This document shows, piece after piece, positions 23,600 through 34,599 of a stretch of DNA of 64,000 nucleotides. A program made the position numbers and the translations under genes. Origin of the DNA: Acheta domesticus (lineage: Eukaryota; Arthropoda; Insecta; Orthoptera; Gryllidae); assembly GCA_031308135.1 (NCBI GenBank), contig JAHLJT010000631.1:214653773-214717772 (forward strand), read 5' to 3'. The notes beneath the pieces are model-generated. The model saw nothing but the letters and a program-made list of their open reading frames with translations. It was not told where the DNA came from and did no database searches. Every line of letters begins with the position of its first letter. The stretch's first letter is position 1.

Positions 23600-24230
23600 T
23601 AGTGTCAATTTGGTGTGTGTAGCTGATGGCTAGCGCTGTTGGAGCGATGGCAAAGCTTGTGCACGCACTCAGCGCGCACGCATGCCCCCGGGGCAGAGGG
23701 ACTCGGACAGGAAGTTGCCAAAAAACGCGCCTGGAATAACAGCCTCCGGCACGTTCGCAGTCGCCACCCCAACGGGGGCGGGACGCATGGAGTGTGGTCC
23801 AGCAGGGGTGCGGCTAGGCCAGGTATGCATGGTGTGACGCCACTCCGACCGATTTCACCCACATACAGTTTCAGCACACTACACTGGTTGTTCAGACAAT
23901 TGAGTATAAAGAATTGTGCTACAAGAGTCCCCTGGGTGCAAGGAAATAAAATTCAATAAATAGTTTTAAATGGGGAAGTAACAACATCCATATCATTTAT
24001 GCCTTCTTCACCACCTTCCTCGTCTCTCTACAGCTCATGCGATGGTGGAAATAAAGTTATTTCTTTCATGTCTTGATAAATGAAAGTTCGAAAGCCTCCG
24101 ACCGCCAGAGAGCGGAGGTGCTCCGCTGCAGACTTCTACCACCCAGCCGTCGCCGACAGCCGCCGTGGCATAGAGCGTGGGCCTCGTCGGACCGTCTTCG
24201 TTGCGGGAGGGTGACTCTCCCGCTCCCACG
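23600..24230. other. GC-rich unclassified sequence
   Basis: GC-rich islands at 23640-23850 and 24080-24230 separated by AT-rich sequence with AATAAA at about 23945. They could be parts of an LTR or LINE leader. No coding region is supported. Confidence 0.35.
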
Positions 24231-24324
24231 TACAGTGCGATTTTTCTAACCGTGCCCCTGGCAGGTATCAGCTATTGACGGTTTCATCCAATCGGGAGCT
24301 TGGACATCACACTGACGTCACTAT

Positions 24325-24950
24325 GATGACGTTCGTGGTGGTGAATTGAAAACACAGATTTATTTTAACAGAGATGTTTATTTATGTTACACTACTGCAC
24401 TAAAATACTTGATTTATTTACAGGTTGGCTTCACTTGGTTATTTATTTATACACGGCACAGTCCTCTTGATTATTTATTTTCACCGTTCACTTCTCAAGC
24501 ACTGCTGCACAGACCGATGCACTCCCCGCTGTCCAATGCACTGATTACAGTCCACTGCGCTGACCACAGTTCACGGCTCCGACCACAGTTCACGGCGCCG
24601 ACCACAGTTCAAGGCGCCGACCACAGTTCACGGTGCCGACCACAGTTCACGGTGCCGACCACAGTCCATAGCGCAGACCATAATCCAATACACTGCCGTC
24701 CACAGCGATGCACACACACAAACTTCACAGCTCGGCTTCCTGACTAGACCAGACAGACTGACTGACTGGCGGTCGCCGACAGCGGCGCATTTATACCTGG
24801 CCAGCGCCCGCCTGGACCCTTCCCGAACTCGCGGCACACTTCTTGGCTACCCGCGAATACCCCGGAATCGTCCAGTTCGGGGGCGCTGGTAGATGATGCA
24901 ATCCGCGCAGCGGATTCCGGCAGATGATGCAATATTCGTTACACTATGAT
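24325..24950 (-). mobile_element. Putative solo LTR inside the foldback element
   Basis: A CACTATGATGACGTT direct repeat flanks this stretch. Read on the minus strand it begins TGTAACGAATATTGC. It has GGTATAAATG (TATA box, about 24798-24789), then a 19-bp tandem repeat array and several AATAAA motifs near its end. Promoter plus polyadenylation order, the TG start and flanking duplication suggest a solo LTR. The 15-bp direct repeat is long for LTR integration, so other element types remain possible. Confidence 0.45.
24543..24675. repeat. 19-bp minisatellite, seven units
   Basis: Units of GACCACAGTTCACGGCGCC and close variants, the first and last more diverged. It sits downstream of the TATA-like box of the putative LTR. 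Confidence 0.92.
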
Positions 24951-25025
24951 GACGTTTAAGCTCTCCATTGGATGAAACCGTAAACAGCTGATACCTACCA
25001 GGGGCACGATTAGAAAAATCGCAGT

Positions 25026-25496
25026 GGAGTCGTAGTTCCCGAGCCTTCCCCCGGCTCGGAGCGTGCGTGGTCGTAACCAAAATCCACCGCTCGTACCGGC
25101 TCGTGTCGCCTCTCTCCGGACGATCCCGCGGCCTCCTCTACGGCGACTCGCTTCCGCAGGCTGAACTCCGTCTCTGGTTAGGACTCATTCACAATGCAAA
25201 CTTAAACGTAACATAGCCGCAAAACCTAGAAATGAGTTACTAAGCAAAATTATTCACAATGACTTGACGTAACCGTAGACATAAGTCCGTGAACTTAAAG
25301 AGTTCGCGAGCTCCAAGCTTTCACGTTAAGTTTACGTCGGAATTCTACCGAAGACCAATCAAAGAGCAGCATGCGCTGCAATCTAGAGCGCGCGCTGCCT
25401 AGCCGTGTGGTGCCAATTTGAAATGGCGCACAGCCATAACAATTTCAATGTCATGAAATCATCCTATTCTGCTTCTAGACATTCAGAAATACAGGA
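25026..25496. other. Intergenic
   Basis: GC-rich at 25026-25160, then mixed. It may contain the start of the adjacent Penelope-like element. No other feature is seen. Confidence 0.4.
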
Positions 25497-26111
25497 TTGG
25501 GACAAAGTAGATTAATTTGTAATTATGTAGACACATACAATTCTATGGAGGCCAGAAAGTCATATTTATCCAAGAAACGAATACAGAAATATGACCGATT
25601 GGCGGCCTCTTTAATATCAGTTTCAGTCGAGGACAAAAAGTGCACAGTTGTCAACTTATCCGAGCACCAACTATCCACGGACGGAATTGCGGTGCTTTCT
25701 AAGGGAGGAACCTACGTAGTGACTCTATCGACGTTACCAACAAAAGATATCTCGGATATCGAATTTGGCATACGTTCTGTTCCCGATGTGGCAGACGAAA
25801 TTTGGCGAGAGTCTTCTATGATTTTGCAATGGGCCAATCCCTTAAAGGGCAACTTTACCAAAACGAAAAAGATAGCCCTGAGAAACAACGGCAACAAGGA
25901 CATTCTCAAGGACAAAGGTAATGCAAAGGTTGTTCTTAGCACTGCTGACTATCAGAAAACAGTGAAGAACATGTTAGAACCAGAGAATTTCTCCAAGCTT
26001 TTTAGAGATCTAACGGCTCCAATATTACGCTGTACCAACCAACTTCTAAAGGCGTCATATATCCCTGCGGAAAGAACGCATGCTTTTGTTAAAAGTTCTT
26101 TTGAAAATTGA
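25497..26111 (+). pseudogene. Penelope-like element, N-terminal RT fragment
   Basis: An open frame of 204 codons containing VVNLSEHQLSTDGIAVLSKG, then TLPTKDISDIEFGIRSVPDV, then KDILKDKGNAKVVLSTADY. This order matches the N-terminal part of Penelope-like reverse transcriptases (LSKGxxFVVT, IPxxDII, NxDIxILxADKGNATVV, Y). The rest of the polymerase and the GIY-YIG endonuclease are missing: the reading stops at 26111, beside a mariner end. The frame is surprisingly intact for a truncated piece. Confidence 0.8.
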
Positions 26112-26123
26112 TTTCCAAAGCTA

Positions 26124-26830
26124 TTGAGTTGGTGCAACTGAAATGGCCGTTAATAAATTGCAAATTACAATACTTCTTATTACTGAAAAAATTACATAGT
26201 TAATCAAAATAATTTCCATTCACTTCCACACTCTTCTCTGAACGTGAAACAAGTGCAGATATTCCATTTTGAAAAAATCTGGAGATCATGAGTCAATAAA
26301 CGTTATAAATTGTTTTTTAATTGTTGCTTCTTCTTTGAAGTTTGTGCCTACTAAAAATGCATCCAGATGTCTGAAGAGGTTCTGTTGGTGAGATGTCTTG
26401 AGAATACGGAGGATGAGAGAGAATTTCAATGCTCAACATGGCGAGTTTTTCAAGTTTTTTTTGCGATGGGAAGTCTGGCGTTGTCGTGTAACAGCAAAAC
26501 CATGCCTATTAACTAATGTACAGTATTGTTTATTACATGTTACATGTTTAATGTACAGTTTTTGTGAATATTTTCTATTTCCTGACAGTATTTGTAAGCA
26601 TTTATACCTTCACCTTGTTTAGTAAAGGTGCCAGATCTCCAATCATCTCATCCTGTCTGTTTCTGTGAGTTCATGACCAACCCACTTATCCATCTTCTTG
26701 TAGTTGTTTCACTTGTTGTTCCTTCACCAAATGCGACATTAATGTTCCGAGATGAATTGGTTGCTGTGTGATTGAGTTTGAACTCGTACAAATAAATTAC
26801 ACGATTGTGTTTTCTTTCCATCACCGATAA
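26124..26830 (-). mobile_element. Mariner element, internally deleted
   Basis: The downstream end at 26124 shows a mariner-like terminus, TTGAGTTGGTGCAACTG, next to TA. The transposase starts MERKHNRVIYLYEF at 26821 and continues through NSSRNINVAFGEGTTSETTT to RRWISGL, the helix-turn-helix. After a gap the catalytic end follows at 26560-26200, with frameshifts: MVLLLHDNARLPIAKK, KLAMLSIEILSHPPYSQDIS and SPDFFKMEYL, ending VNGNYFD. The last catalytic position in SPTD reads SPTE. The first-aspartate region is deleted. The second inverted repeat was not found. Confidence 0.82.
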
Positions 26831-27454
26831 CGTACACACTGGTACACTGTGTTCACAATTAATTGGAACAGCAAATTGTACACACAGCATTATGTCTTTT
26901 GTATGACATATATGTATACATACAGTATACTTACAGAGCCATCTGTCAGAAGAAAAAGTTATTTCTTGAGTCGGGAAATTCAAAATTCTAATAGCTGCCA
27001 TTTCATTTGCATCAATCCAATACCATAAATGATGTTGTGTAATATTAATGGCATTGTGAAAAATCTTGGTGAATTTTTTTCTACATGGCGTAGTAGTAAA
27101 ATCTTGTGTACCGATACCAAAAATAATCAATAATCATCAAATTAGCGCCGTACACCAAAAAACTTCTGTAGAGAGTTTAAAAATTTGAAAAATTCAAGAA
27201 TACAACCATGTTATAGCACACATTGCTCTTGATCGAAAATATAGTTAGCAGTATTGATCTACGAGCCACAGTTTTGGCGCAATACATTTTACAAGATTTT
27301 TTTCAATCAATGTGCTTTCTCAGAAAAAAATATTGGCAAGCCGTTTGCGCGACTGAACAGAAGAAACAAAAATGTATAACAAAGATTACGTTCATATTCA
27401 CCGTGCAACATGTGGTTCGGTGCTATTGTATTTGCATGACAATTTGTTTATAAG
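26831..27454. other. Intergenic, nothing recognised
   Basis: AT-rich sequence. The open frame extending upstream of the mariner start on the minus strand is read-through and not protein-like. Confidence 0.45.
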
Positions 27455-27995
27455 CTAACTAGCAGAACCCGGCAGACGCTGTTCTGCCCTTCATCTCCTT
27501 CCCTCTCCCTTTCTCTGTCTGACTCTGTGTCTCTGTCTTTTTCCTTGCCTGTCTCCATCTCTCTGTCCCTGCCTTTCTCCATCTGTGTGCGTCTCCCCTT
27601 GTCTCTCTCTCCGCATCTGTTTCCGTCAGTCTGTGATTTATTTCTCTCTGTATCGCACCTTATCTGTCTCTCTGTTCGTCTCTCTGTCCGTCTTTGTCTT
27701 TCCATCTCTGTGCCTGTCTCTCTCTATATGACCGTCCCTGTCTGCCTCTATCTCTCTGTCTCTTTGTCCCTCTCTGTCTCTCACGCACGCCGTTGTCCTG
27801 ACCTTCACGGCCTCACTCTGCGTCACACGGCATCTCTCAGCAACATTGAAACCCAAGTGGACCGCAGTTTGAACGGAAATTGAATTAAAATGAAGCGCCA
27901 TCTAGTGGACATACTACAAAATTAACAGCAAATAAACCTTCTGGGTGAAAAAATTCGTATATGTGCCAAACTTCATTGAGATCGGTCACACATAT
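27455..27995 (+). mobile_element. Interspersed insect repeat with expanded pyrimidine microsatellite
   Basis: The head at about 27463 is AGAACCCGGCAGACGCTGTT. The tail at 27910-27990 has ATAAACCTTCT and GTGCCAAACTTCATTGAGAT. Both are signatures I associate with a widespread insect non-LTR/SINE-type repeat. The middle (27480-27790) is a TCTCTGTC-rich tract. A second tail copy is at 42285-42420. Confidence 0.6.
27480..27790. repeat. Pyrimidine-rich (TCTCTGTC)n tract
   Basis: About 310 bp of almost pure C/T with G at regular intervals. The open frames on both strands here are low-complexity artefacts. Confidence 0.95.
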
Positions 27996-28079
27996 GAGTG
28001 AGCGCTCACATGACAATATATATACATATATATTGTGATAAGTGTATAATAATGGAGAAAATTACTGAAGAAATCACGA

Positions 28080-29000
28080 GAGACGGAGGATGAATTTGAA
28101 CGACCGCGCCAAGCAGGGCGCGTTCGGGGCGGCAGCGGTAACTGACCAGGAGGGGTACCGGCCAAGAGTGGTAAGGGAGCAACCCCCCCTCGCGTCATTT
28201 TTAGGAGAAAGGAGGGGAGGTACGGCTTGGCCGGAAGAAAAATTCCTTCTTCTTATCTTGGCAGCGGTGTTGAACGGTTGTTTTCTATATCAGTAGAGTA
28301 TAGGACTTGTGGAGAGAAAGTGCTCGTAATCGTTGTGCAGTAATTTCGCTAGTTAGCAAAGCGATATTCCAGGATGCCGTGATATAATTTAAACTGTGAA
28401 TTAATAATCATGCTGAATAATTCCGAGCTTTAGAAAGTGAGTTGAAAACAGTTAATTAGGCAACTACTACCCGGTAATTGGTACGAGCCGAGAACTTTGA
28501 TAGAGCAACTGCTCGTATAAACGGCCGCGTTCCAGTGCATGAGCGCATGAACAATATTCAAATTCACGAAAGCGCAAATTCGTGATTAAAGGCGCTCAAG
28601 AAGTGTAACGGTGCTGCGGACGAGGCGAACCGGACAAGAAGCGAAGAGGACGGAAGAGCGTGCAGGAACGTGTTGAGGGCGGCGCGGGAGGACTCGTGGC
28701 CGCTTGGACCTCGCCCTTGGCCGCGCACAGCAGCTGGGTGGTCGAGGAGGCGACAGCGCGAGGGCGTGTGATCTTCGCGGCAGTCCCGTTGGCTGGTGTG
28801 TGAAGACGGCGAACGTTGAGTATTGAAAAGTTTCGTTCTGGGTATAGTGAGACAGTGGAACTGTGAGAAGACGCGTTATTTAACCAGAATTAGTCACGAG
28901 AACTGGGGAGGGGAAATAACTAGTGACGGAGCTATTTGCAATTTACTAGACATTTTCCATATTGCAAGACAATGACCAAAGAGAGAAATTAAAATCTAAT
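28080..29000. other. GC-rich unclassified block
   Basis: Two GC-rich segments (28100-28260 and 28590-28800) within AT-rich DNA, resembling a retroelement leader or LTR. A short hairpin AATTCACGAAAGCGCAAATT lies near 28561. No coding sequence is recognised. Confidence 0.35.
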
Positions 29001-29470
29001 CGAATTTTGATAACATGTAATATTTCTTGTTCAATATGAGGGATTTCTTTTGTAAAATAGCTTTCAGAATTTTGGATGACAAATTATGTTGAACGCAATT
29101 ATGAACAAAGGGGTAATTTCTGTGTAAATAATCGTTTAAAGAATTGGGTCAAAGTTGATGTTAAATTTGTGTGTAAATTAGCAGTAAGTGGTATTGCCAG
29201 TAAATTTGCGTGGGATCCCATTTGCAAAGGCCTGAATAAATTGCTGGTGAATAGTTTCTGAAAGGTATTTGAAACGATCAATGCTATAATTTCATTTGTC
29301 ATTATGTTTCCTTTATTTGGAATCTTTAGATGAAATAAATCCTTACTTATTATCAGAAAGGTGTCGTTAAATTGAATCACATGCGATTCCGTATCACGGC
29401 TCCTCCCTGCCAAGACCCCTGCGCCTTTTCAGGTTCTTAAAAAAATAATTAGGATTATTGTGGCGAAGTA
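29001..29470. other. Intergenic
   Basis: AT-rich. A 61-codon plus-strand frame at 29076 is not recognised. Confidence 0.4.
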
Positions 29471-29475
29471 CCGTT

Positions 29476-29530
<55 letters not shown>
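29476..29530. repeat. (AT)n microsatellite
   Basis: Perfect AT dinucleotide repeat of over 50 bases, immediately left of R2 copy C. Confidence 0.97.
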
Positions 29531-29531
<1 letters not shown>

Positions 29532-29532
29532 G

Positions 29533-29925
29533 GGTCTTTAGTATAACTCGCAACCACTATCTGCGCGCACAACCTCTTGTTTTGGCAATTTGGCAACGTG
29601 TGAAATACCTTTGGCTTCCCTTTCACTTTTAACGACTCAACCCCTGCCGTAGATTTCGGGGTAGGAGAACGGGGTTATTTTTGTTGAAATAAAGAGCAAG
29701 CACTTGTTCTGCGCTTGGGCAGTCTTTCATTCACGTTTCATTCATAATCGTAGGAACTCACGTTTAGGAAAGAAGAATCGCTTCGAAAATGTTGACGAAG
29801 GATCAACGTGTATTTTTGGTGGAAGTTTACTCCGGCACTAAATCTTCCTTAGTCAATAAATGTTTCAATAAAAATTTTCGGAAATGCCAGTTCCCAACAA
29901 AAGGAGAAAGAAAAGGAGGAGAAAT
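29533..29925 (+). mobile_element. DDE transposon, family R2 copy C (5' end and HTH)
   Basis: 29533-29720 closely matches 1980-2155 (shared GGGTCTTTAGTATAACTCGC, CTTGTTTTGGCAATTTGGCA and AGATTTCGGGGTAGGAGAAC). A protein start follows at 29789: MLTKDQRVFLVEVYSGTKS, then FNKNFRKCQFPTKGE, which fits the N-terminal helix-turn-helix of insect IS630/Tc1-like transposases. The frame stays open to 30007 but is unrelated after about 29925. The catalytic part is absent. Confidence 0.7.
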
Positions 29926-32130
29926 TATTAGTAATCTAGAAATTCAGGTTTATTTTATTAATTATTTATTAATTTTATTAAGATTTCGCTATTTGTTTAA
30001 TTTCTAGCTTGGTAATAACCTTTGTAGTTGATGCGACATAAAATAAATAAAAATAAAAGTAAATAATTTCCAGGTTCAATAATAAATAATTATTGTTATA
30101 AATAATGAACAGCTTGGCGGTGATGTTTCACGAGATATCTTTGTGATTTCTCTGTGAGCCGGAGTTCATTAAACATTAATTATTGTTACGTTGCTGTTAA
30201 TAAATCGATAAATCAGTCATACTTCCCTTCCCATCTTCAGTGTTACTGTTCTGTTTCTTAAGCATACTGTACAGAATCGCCTAAAGAGACGTTTTGTTTG
30301 CTGGCTCATGCCTCAGCCCAGCCCAGCCCATCCCAGCCCATCCATTATGTCGCGTTCGTACCCGTAGAGGAGCCGTTGCAGACCTCTGGTAGCATGTTTT
30401 TGCCACTTTTAGTGCTATTCAATTGTTATGTTGTTAAATTATACTACTAGAGCGCTCCTAAAGCGCCAAACGGTGGTTACTTGAGTTTTTTCTGTAAGAA
30501 GAAGCAAAACCGTTGAAATTTAGCTGCATAAGCCCCGTCAACTTCGATGCGGACCAACCGTCGTTTGTTTTACATCGGCCTCTCCCTCCAACTTAACCAC
30601 AGGCTTATAGCAGCGCAGCACGGTTTTAGATGAAGATTCGAACCGACCCAAGTCATGTGTACACCCTGGCCAGGAATGTACAATGACTTAGCGATCACGG
30701 CTAAACCAACATCCGGCATTCAAGAATGAAAAATCTTGCTTGTATGTTTCGTTTAGGATGTCTACGTTTACTAAAGAACTAAAATTCACAAAGTATTGCA
30801 AAAGTATTGCAATAATGGGTTAAAAATGCAACGGATGCTGAAGAGATAAGTCATGGCAGAAAATCCTGCCAGTGGGCATTAATGGGTTAATTTTGGAGTT
30901 TTGATATCTACCATATATGAATCTGGATTTCTGGAGATCTAGAATATTTGTTGAAGACAAGGGATCATTTTTAAGGGGGATCACCTTGATAAGAACATAC
31001 TTGCATATAAATAAAGTACCGATTTCTATAACATAGAACAAAGTATTTATTCCTGCATTACCTATTATCAATTATTACGATTTTCACTCCTCATCTGTAT
31101 ATCAATTATTCATACATCAGTAATCATTATTCTTATCGATTAAAAAAATTAGTGATGTTTCTATATCTCTTAATATCATGTTCTTGATAACAGTTTTATT
31201 CACATTAGTCATGATTTACATAAATACAATTAAATTCCACACTTTCCCTCCCTTTTGCGAATATGTCAGTTTTAGAATTATAACAGATACAAAGTATCTT
31301 AACCATACACAAAAAATCATTACCCCCAAACGAATACATACACAGAAAGTATTAATAACCAATTCAGAGTTTAATTTCCCATCCTTCCATTGTAACTCAA
31401 GTATTATTTCACACGAATCCTCCTGATTACCCCAATCAATCAAATATTGCCTACAACTGTTAACGTAATTCCCAGGAACCACCTGTTATATAATTCCTTT
31501 ACTCACTCCACCGTCCCCCGTCACAGCCGATGATGTCCTTCCAAGCTCTCGCCGCTTGGTCGTCGCTTCTTCCCCCTTCGAGCACGTCCCCACACTCACA
31601 CAGCTACCACGTCGATCGCCTCTCTGTTCATTATGTCTCCGAATATCATACTATATTATATAACGTGAGTGATATTCATTACTGCTTCCACACTTTTAAC
31701 AAATTATTCCGAAAACTGCGCGGGTTTGGTCCCTGAGACTACGCCACGTCTGAGTGAACCACAATGCTCAGCAGGGATTTTATTCTTTATTCTGAGGAAG
31801 GAAGTTCTGACTCACATGTGATCAGACCATTAGAATCCCCGAACTTTTGAATAGCACAGCGCACTCTTCTAAGAGAATCAGTGTGCGTCGGCGTGCGTGG
31901 CACGGCAGTGCGTGGTAATCCATTGTAGTGTTTTTGACGTATTGTCGTGTTTACCCTTATTTCGTGAGGATTTGTAGTAACTTTACATTTAGTAATAAGT
32001 GTTTTTTCTACTCTAATGGGTATTCAGGAATAATTGTTTATAGAATGTCTTAGTGAGCGTATAATTGAAGATATTTTGTGGAGACGACAAGGTTTGAGGT
32101 TTTCAACGAGGCAGTTACTCGAAAATAATC
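29926..32130. other. Intergenic
   Basis: AT-rich sequence with a small CCCAGCC repeat at 30314-30342 and the tRNA-like SINE listed separately. No gene is supported. Confidence 0.5.
30430..30712 (-). mobile_element. tRNA-derived SINE-like repeat
   Basis: The minus strand from about 30710 reads GTTGGTTTAGCCGTGATCGC (box A-like) and, about 55 bases on, GGTCGGTTCGAATCTTCATC (box B). The paired tracts around GTACA could form arms. A non-tRNA body then runs to about 30430. No second copy is in the window, so this is a structural inference. Confidence 0.5.
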
Positions 32131-32134
32131 AGAT

Positions 32135-32215
32135 AATTGAACTAGAGCTACAGAATGGCACAGACTTTCCCGTTTTAGTTTTCTATTTCCTTGGGTCTTC
32201 GTCACATATATAATA
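32135..32215 (+). repeat. R1 repeat, short 5' fragment
   Basis: CTACAGAATGGCACAGACTT, then TTTTCTATTTCCTTGGGTCT, match the starts of the R1 copies at 46075 and 6330. Confidence 0.7.
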
Positions 32216-32547
32216 TATAAAACGTAAGAAAATTCAACTATCGAAACGAATGATTCACAAGTGAGTCACGAACGCGTCGCATGTGAGGAACGCGTATGTA
32301 AACAGTTTTTATTTTTGAAAATTCTAAAGTGGGGATGCTCCGTATTCTAGAGACGAAAACTTCCTAAATTAATAATTTAGGAAAAGTTAATGATATAATT
32401 AATTCCGAAATGTACGCTAATGTGGCAGGGGAGGGTTCCCCAATTGTCCGAATCGAACATTGCAAAATAACAATTTTTAACGCTTTAATTGATTCCTAAA
32501 TACTTCGTTTACTTGTCGCTAAAATGTTAAATATTCACTGGTATATA

Positions 32548-33702
32548 CTAAGTGATCAAAAGTATCCGGACACGTCCAAAAACATACGTTTTTCATCTTC
32601 TGTGAGATACTCCGTATCAGCGACCGCAGTAGTCAATAGACTTCATGAGAGATCAGAATGGGGCTCAGTGCGGAACTCACGGTCTTCGAACGTAGTCAGC
32701 TGATAGGGTGTCACATGTGTCAGAAGTCTACGCGAGATTTCCACACTCCTAAACATCCCTAGGGCCACTGATTCTGATGTAATAGTGGAGTGGAAACGTG
32801 AAGGGACACATACAGCACAAAAGCGTGCAGGCCGACCCAGTCTGTTGACTGATAAAAAATGCCGACAGTTGAAGAGAGTCGTAAAGTGGAATAGGCAGAC
32901 GTCTATCCAGACCATCACACAGGAATTCCGAACTGCATCAGGATCCACTCCAAGTACAATGGCAGTTAGGCATGATGTCTCACTTGGTGTAAGGAGCGTA
33001 AACATTGGACGATTGAACAGTGGAAAATGTGGTGTGGACTCCACACTCTGGAGTGAAGAATCATGGTACACACTGTAGCGATCCGATGGCAGGATGTGGG
33101 TATGGCGAATGTCCGGTGAACGTCATCTGTCAGCTTGTGTAGTGCCAACAGTCAAATTTGGAGACGGTGGTGTTATGGTGTAGTCGTGTTTTTCATGACG
33201 GGGGCTTGCACCCTTTGTTTTGCGTGGCACTACCACGGCACAGACCAACGTTGATGTTTTAAACACCTTCTTGCTTCCCACTATTGAAAAGCAATTCGGG
33301 GATGTCGATTGCATCTTTCAACACGTTCGAGCACCTGTTCATACTGCACGGCCTGTGGCGGAGGGGTTACACGACAATAACATCCCTGTAATGGTCTGGT
33401 CTGCACAAAGTCCTGATTTGAATCCTAGCCACACCTTTGGGATGTTTTGGAACGCCCACTTCGAGCCAGGCCTCACCGACCTACATCGATACCTCTCCTC
33501 AGAGCAACACTCCGTGAATAGGCTACCATTCCCCAAGATACCTTCCAGCACCTGATTGAAAGTGTGCCTACGAGAGTGGAAGCTGTAATCAAGGCTAAGA
33601 GTGGGCCACCTCCCTATTGAATTCCAGCATTATCGATGGAGGGCGTCACGAACTGGTAAGTCATTTTCAGCCACGTGTCAGGATACTTTTGATCATTTCG
33701 TG
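32548..33702 (+). mobile_element. Tc1-like element with both TIRs, inactive transposase
   Basis: The TIRs are GTGATCAAAAGTATCCGGAC on the left and ATGATCAAAAGTATCCTGAC on the right (inverted), flanked by TA. The transposase starts near 32657 (MGLSAELTVFERSQL). After frame changes it reads AQKRAGRPSLLTDKKCRQLK, STLWSEESWYTL, GDGGVMV, FQHVRAPVHTA, AQSPDLNP and IESVPTRVEAVIKA. It is about the right length for Tc1 (1.2 kb). Catalytic positions are altered: E in WSEES, the usual DNAP changed to VRAP, and the final E lost after SPDLNP. Confidence 0.88.
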
Positions 33703-34472
33703 TATTGATACCAATACCTGACTGGAAACGCCCTCTCACAAACATTATTTCGTCACGGCGTATGCACATGAAAAATCTGTCGATAGCGAAACTTGACAAA
33801 TTCGCCCCTTACGCAAACAAAATAGGCCCGCCCCGGGAGTTTCTTTCCCGCCCTCTTGAGATTTCGAGCTAAGCGTATCGACACACTTCTAAGTGCTAGC
33901 GATTAGTCAACGCGCCCCTCTCTCCAAATCGAGGTTGTCCAATATTGCCTCACGGTTCAAAGAATTTCATACCAATTTTTTCTTGGGAAAAAGAGTACAT
34001 AAGCATATTATCGTTTTATCTGTAACGAATACGTAATATTCATCAGTTGTGAAAATAATAAAATTGATTTATCTTTTTCTTGTTTTTCCATTCAGGCTCG
34101 CATTCATTCTTAATCTTATACTACTTATAATATTTATCAGTTCAGTCAGAAACTGGCTACACATGTCTAGAATTCTGTTTTCCGCGATCTGGATAGGCCG
34201 CAGAGTAATGGAAAGAGTGGCCGTGAAAACCTTGCATGCGTACGCCCGCAAGGGACACACGCACTTAGTGAGTAAGGGGTGCTTTGGGGAAAGGTAGAGG
34301 TCAACACAGCGGAGAAGTGGCGTCAAAAGTGTTCTTTGACTTTGCTGGAGAGATTTCGAGCGTAGGAATGGTGATGGAGTTCGAAGGGGGGTCGAATGAT
34401 TGGCTGAACTAGCCGGCTAACCAGGAGACTCTCCAATAGCCGCGGGAAGGGGTAGAATCGGACGACATGGCG
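33703..34472. other. Intergenic
   Basis: No recognised feature. The hydrophobic open frame at 34049 is AT-driven. Confidence 0.45.
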
Positions 34473-34547
34473 TGGTCCGTGGTCAGACGGCAAAGAATGG
34501 ATCGGAGTCCGACGGCAAAGGGTGGTCCGGGGTCGGACAGCACGGAG
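34473..34547. repeat. 25-bp tandem repeat, three units
   Basis: Units begin TGG(A/T)(T/C)CG(G/T)(A/G)GT and end ACGGCAAAG(A/G)(A/G) in the first two, more diverged in the third. A partial older unit precedes at about 34450. Confidence 0.8.
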
Positions 34548-34599
34548 CTACCCGGCCGGGCGAACGCCCGTATGTCAGCCCATAGTAATGGTCGTCAAG

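Larger units (their letters stand above)
24234..25025. mobile_element. Foldback element split by an LTR-like insertion
   Basis: The left arm at 24234-24312 reads TGCGATTTTTCTAACCGTGC, then CCCTGGCAGGTATCAGCT and GGTTTCATCCAATCGGGAGC. The right arm at 24955-25025 is its inverted copy. Terminal TGCGATTTTTCTA matches the start of the MITE at 11084. Without the insertion this would be a MITE of roughly 150 bp. Confidence 0.75.

Noticed and set aside
23206..23959. Several overlapping frames of 60-127 codons on both strands
   Set aside because: They fall in a tandem repeat and a GC-rich repeat block and give no consistent protein.
24228..25030. Reading the whole inverted-repeat unit as one simple transposon
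   Set aside because: The flanking direct repeat and promoter/poly(A) order show the interior is probably a separate insertion.
27448..27901. Overlapping open frames of 85-118 codons on both strands
   Set aside because: Produced by the pyrimidine microsatellite: arginine/glutamate or leucine/serine repeats only.
34049..34326. Hydrophobic 82-codon frame as a membrane protein
   Set aside because: AT-rich frame overlapping an opposite-strand frame of equal length, without splice or promoter support.
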